From contig CAJINV010000010.1 of NCBI GenBank assembly GCA_905178155.1, positions 820,009 through 884,008 of the forward strand: a stretch of DNA of 64,000 nt, read 5' to 3'. Numbering within the stretch: the stretch's first letter is position 1; each line of letters opens with the position of its first letter. The notes under the pieces were generated by a model, which made no database searches, was not told where the DNA came from, and worked only from the letters and a program-made list of their open reading frames with translations. Made by a program: the position numbers and the translations under genes. Of the stretch, positions 61,601 to 64,000 are shown piece after piece. The stretch is from Amoebophrya sp. A120. Lineage: Eukaryota; Sar; Dinophyceae; Syndiniales; Amoebophryaceae.

Positions 61601-63701
61601 TTTTGCTGAGGATATCAACTCGAAGAAAGTCACCTGCGACCCGGGGCACCTGAACTGGGGCGGCTATTGAGAGGAAAAATCCCCCCTCCCCATATTGAAA
61701 AGGTATGTTTCCAAAAATTTGTGTTGCGGATTTGAGGTCACAAAGCACATCTGTCTTGCAAAAAGACAAGGGCAGAAGCTTCCGCCTCATTATGGAAGCG
61801 ATTTGTCATGCTGTTGAGCCTCAAGGGGAGCCGTTTGCCATGCTGAGCAACTAGACCCATAAGCCCCTACCTAGCCTGGGGATCTGGCCGCCGTGCCTCT
61901 CCGCAGTACAAAGCTGATCTGTGGCCACAAATCAGCATCACAAATTTCCGTTTTGAGATGGGGAGGGGGGATTTTTCATTTTGATAGCGGCGCGGCGGTG
62001 TTCAAGAAGGTGTGGAAGCTGTTCAAGGAGAAGAATTTACGTGCGACACCATTGGTAAGGGAGTGTCAGGATTGAAATCGTCAAAGTTGAAATAGTTTGT
62101 CATGCATAAAATCGATACCGGTTGGAAGCCCAATTTCCAAGCGGTGCATGACAAATCTCGGCACCGTCTGAATCCAGTTGGTCATGCTGTTTGGGGCCCC
62201 CAGAAGGCGTCTTTTGTCATGCTACTTTAGCAGCTCTATCGCAGTAGACCCCAAACAGGCTGACAGCCGGCCTCACTTGCCATCCCTGCAAGAGAGGCAC
62301 TTCGTGCCTTGCAATTTATGCATGAGAAATTATTTCAACTTTGTCGATTTCAGTCCTGACGCTTGCATAACTGGCCGCAGCCTACCGCTGCGTGTTCCAC
62401 TGGTCCGAAATTTTGGGCGAGAACGTGGTAAGTTGCAAAAAATCTTCGTAGAGGGAGGATTCTGACGAGGCTGATCTTCTTCCTAATGAACTATCGTGTA
62501 CTAATATTTAGCACACAAGATTTAGACTTTGATTACAGTCAGCAGGCACGACGTCGAGCGACGATTGGTTGAAATAAAGGTGGACGTTTTTTGGCTTGCT
62601 GTGCTATAATGCCAGTGGAAAGTTCAGTGTGCATCATGATTTAAAGTTTGAAATTAGAAGTACACGTAAAACTTCTACGCCAGGTATCACAGGAAAAAAG
62701 TCGTTTTACAGTTACACATTTGTAGGGAATTCAGCTCCAGCATCACAAAGTCGCTCGACATGGCAAGGAAAACCTGTGATGCGCAGACTATAAGGGAAAA
62801 CGCGAATGAAAAGAGGCTGGCAAGCATTTCCAGCATCACAGAGGTTGTCTGTCTTGCTCGTCTTCCATCAGAGTGTGTAACTGTAACACTTTTTTCACAG
62901 GATACCAGGTTACCTCCATGCCCTACCGTTGGTGGAAGCAGTTTGACGAGTCCGATGTCGATTATGGAATAAAGGCCGCAAAATTGGTTTCTTCCGCCAC
63001 GACCTAAAGAAGGGAGCACATCACATGTCGGTTTCATTTTCCGCCGCAGAAGAAGAAGAAGAAGAAGTGGCTTTTCTTGCAGAAGACAAGACAGAGTTCT
63101 GCTTCTGTCCTCTACTGCTGTGTTTATTGTTCGCAATAGTGCATGATGTAGTGGCTGCAAAAAGGAACAACCAAGTTGCTTTATCTGTTCCATAGCCCGC
63201 CTCGCCGCTCTATCGAGGAGGACGTGCCTTCGGAGGTGATGCAGACGCTCACTAAACTCCCCCTGTTCGGCCAGTTCTACGACGAGAATTTACCGGAGTC
63301 GGAGTTCTACGCATTGCAAATATGTCTGGGCGGTCTACTGGAAGGATGCAAACTTGTAATGCAGATTCTGGGACGGACAAAAATCTGCGTTGCGTGGTCT
63401 GCAAATAAACATGTCGGATTTTCGTCTCCGGGAGTAGAGGGCATTTCTCATGCAGACTAGGCATGCGTTTGCGTATGCCTTGGAAGAGTTATTTGTCATG
63501 CTCTGTGTGCAGCATAATTCCAGAACAGCACCTTGCATATGCAAAAGCTGCATGGCAAATGTGTGATTTCTTCCAGCAGACACAGACATATTTGCGATGC
63601 ATAAGTTCATGAAGCTGCAGCCGACAAAGGACACGCTGACCCAGTTTCTCACCGCGCGCGACGATTTGTTGAAGATTGTGCGGGTACGATTTTTGGCATA
63701 A
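58601..63701 (+). CDS. TAL: Gene H: transaldolase
   Basis: Exons 58601-58788, 59051-59096, 59408-59468, 59649-59789, 59974-60023, 60360-60383, 60598-60645, 60812-60854, 61113-61127, 61297-61325, 61620-61664, 61992-62055, 62375-62427, 62909 to about 62949, about 63196-63307 and 63609-63701 give about 350 residues. Family blocks appear in order: GADWWNDSCSSAELNEAVSK, GAVGSTSNPVILVQVL, GYLSAQVNPQLY, NVMIKAPALPAGLAAMEELT (its Lys is the Schiff-base residue), GISINATVSFTVSQAV, RREAEGLPVDKMGPVITVMV, GRVDD, VTCDPGHLNWGGAAVFKK, YRCVFHWSEILGENVVTSMPY. Transaldolase moves a dihydroxyacetone unit between sugar phosphates in the non-oxidative pentose phosphate pathway. Canonical introns: 59469-59648, 59790-59973, 60646-60811, 62428-62908, and one at about 62950-63195 whose donor is uncertain. 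The other ten are introners. ATG at 58601 starts just before the first block. Confidence 0.9.
58789..59045. mobile_element. Introner F7 in gene H
   Basis: 257 bp. TSD CTGAT exact. Junction D-E-L-I-S-K. Confidence 0.92.
59097..59402. mobile_element. Introner F8 in gene H
   Basis: 306 bp. TSD GGGTA exact. Junction A-D-R-V/N-E-M. Confidence 0.92.
60024..60354. mobile_element. Introner F4 in gene H
   Basis: 331 bp. TSD ATGCA exact. Splits the conserved I-S-I-N-A/T-V-S-F-T block. Confidence 0.92.
60384..60592. mobile_element. Introner F5 in gene H
   Basis: 209 bp. TSD CGCAA exact. Only 29 bp separate it from the previous F4; the exon between is 24 nt. Junction V-S-Q/A-V-K. Confidence 0.93.
60855..61107. 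mobile_element. Introner F1 in gene H
   Basis: 253 bp. TSD CACGG exact. Junction P-V-I-T-V-M. Confidence 0.93.
61128..61291. mobile_element. Introner F9 in gene H
   Basis: 164 bp. TSD CAGGG exact. Isolates a 15-nt exon (61113-61127). Junction V-G-R-V-D. Confidence 0.9.
61326..61614. mobile_element. Introner F3 in gene H
   Basis: 289 bp. TSD TCGAC/TCAAC. Junction F-V-(D/N)-S-K-K. Confidence 0.88.
61665..61986. mobile_element. Introner F4 in gene H
   Basis: 322 bp. TSD GCGGC exact. Junction N-W-G-G/A-A-V. Confidence 0.92.
62056..62369. mobile_element. Introner F6 in gene H with a GTAAGG at its left edge
   Basis: 314 bp. TSD ATTGG/ACTGG. The left end reads TAAGGGAGTGTCAGG, so the boundary G|GTAAGG looks like a canonical donor, but the in-frame right junction has no AG. 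Junction A-T-P-L-A-A. Confidence 0.87.
62428..62908 (+). other. Canonical intron with an F10 introner at its acceptor
   Basis: Donor GTG|GTAAGT at 62428. Two acceptors: CGCCAG at 62683 (just before the introner) and CCAG at 62908 (the TSD copy after it). Using the downstream copy removes both as one 481-nt intron and gives E-N-V-V-T-S-M-P-Y. Confidence 0.82.
62685..62904. mobile_element. Introner F10 inserted on the 3' splice site of gene H
   Basis: 220 bp. TSD CCAGG exact (62680-62684, 62905-62909), and the TSD contains the acceptor AG. Ends TATCACAGGAAAAAAG and CTTTTTTCACAGGATA. Confidence 0.9.
63308..63603. mobile_element. Introner F1 (diverged) in gene H
   Basis: 296 bp. TSD AGTTC exact. 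Left end TACGCATTGCAAATATGTCT with a 4-nt insertion in the TIR core. Junction S-E-F/M-K-L. Confidence 0.87.
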
Positions 63702-63838
63702 GGAGATCTGGTGACGGAAAAATCTTCCCGGTGAAGAAAGGGAAACATAATGAAGGAACAGATAAAAGTACTAGCTGCTGATAGGGACGAGAACGAAGTA
63801 GGAACAAGGAATAAAGCGATTATCTGGTAACCAAATGC

Positions 63839-63900
63839 GTGCGCGCGCGCGCGCAGAGCGCGCGCCGGCCCACGAAGCCGGCGCGCGCGCTCTGCGCGCT
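63839..63900. repeat. GC-only hairpin downstream of gene H
   Basis: Arms GCGCGCAGAGCGCGCGCCGGC (one GC shorter on the left) around CCACGAA. A strong stem about 140 bp after the gene H stop; could mark the end of another element or simply be simple-sequence DNA. Confidence 0.8.
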
Positions 63901-64000
63901 TGCGATATTGCTTAGCAAACGCAGCGCGAAGGCAGTTGCCGTTACCATATAGGGCAACCGCCGGGAGGCGTGAAGGTCAGGGAAATGGCCAGAAATGAAG

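Noticed and set aside
1-64000. CRISPR array, because of many short repeated words (TTGTCATGC, GCATGACAA)
   Set aside because: Spacing is irregular, both orientations are mixed and the words lie within TIR elements in eukaryotic genes.

Overview
The window is nuclear DNA from a protist, most likely a syndinian dinoflagellate of the Amoebophrya type. This is an inference from four things: all recognisable genes lie on the + strand; they carry both ordinary GT-AG introns and many non-canonical introns; those introns are short transposon-like elements with terminal inverted repeats (TIRs) and short target-site duplications (TSDs); and such invasive introner elements have been reported from Amoebophrya. 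There is no bacterial or organellar gene organisation.

Layout: gene A (1-2851, 3' part of an unrecognised protein); gene B (4359-8150, class I SAM methyltransferase, OMS1-like); gene C (8865-12625, BMT5-like rRNA methyltransferase with a C2H2 finger); gene D (13804-14286, tiny); gene E (about 14748-15700, 11-residue repeat protein); gene F (17734-21311, SARNP/Tho1-like mRNA-export protein); gene G (23095-49375, predicted 2,401-residue protein in 34 exons); a 5.29-kb near-identical second copy of the 3' part of gene G after a single N at 50293, probably an assembly overlap; a repeat-rich fold-back region (about 55400-58130); gene H (58601-63701, transaldolase). A Pif1-type helicase ORF (24718-26367) sits in a 3.9-kb insert nested inside an introner of gene G.

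The dominant feature is the introner swarm. I mapped 69 elements in the unduplicated part and 7 more in the duplicated copy. They fall into at least ten families by the first 20 nt of the TIR: F1 TATCAAATGTAAAAATGTCT; F2 TATCCTGTGCAAAAGTATCG; F3 TATCCTGAGTAAAAACGTCC; F4 TATCGAAAGGAAAAATCCCC; F5 TATCCAAGAAAAAAACATTG; F6 TATGGAACTGTCAGGATCGA; F7 TATAACCCGCTCAGGTGTTA; F8 TATTACAATGAAAAATGCCC; F9 TATCACACAGAAAAAAACTG; F10 TATCGCAGGAAAAAAGTGTT. The right end is the inverted complement (usually ...GATA). Nearly every copy is flanked by a 5-bp direct repeat, exact or with one or two mismatches. Removing the element plus one repeat copy restores the host reading frame, and in genes B, C, F and H this rebuilds recognisable protein families. 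Exon coordinates below use that rule; the exact cut inside the repeat cannot be told from DNA. No transposase was recognised in the window, so the elements look non-autonomous.

Method limits: everything was read by eye; family names rest on motif recognition, not on a search.
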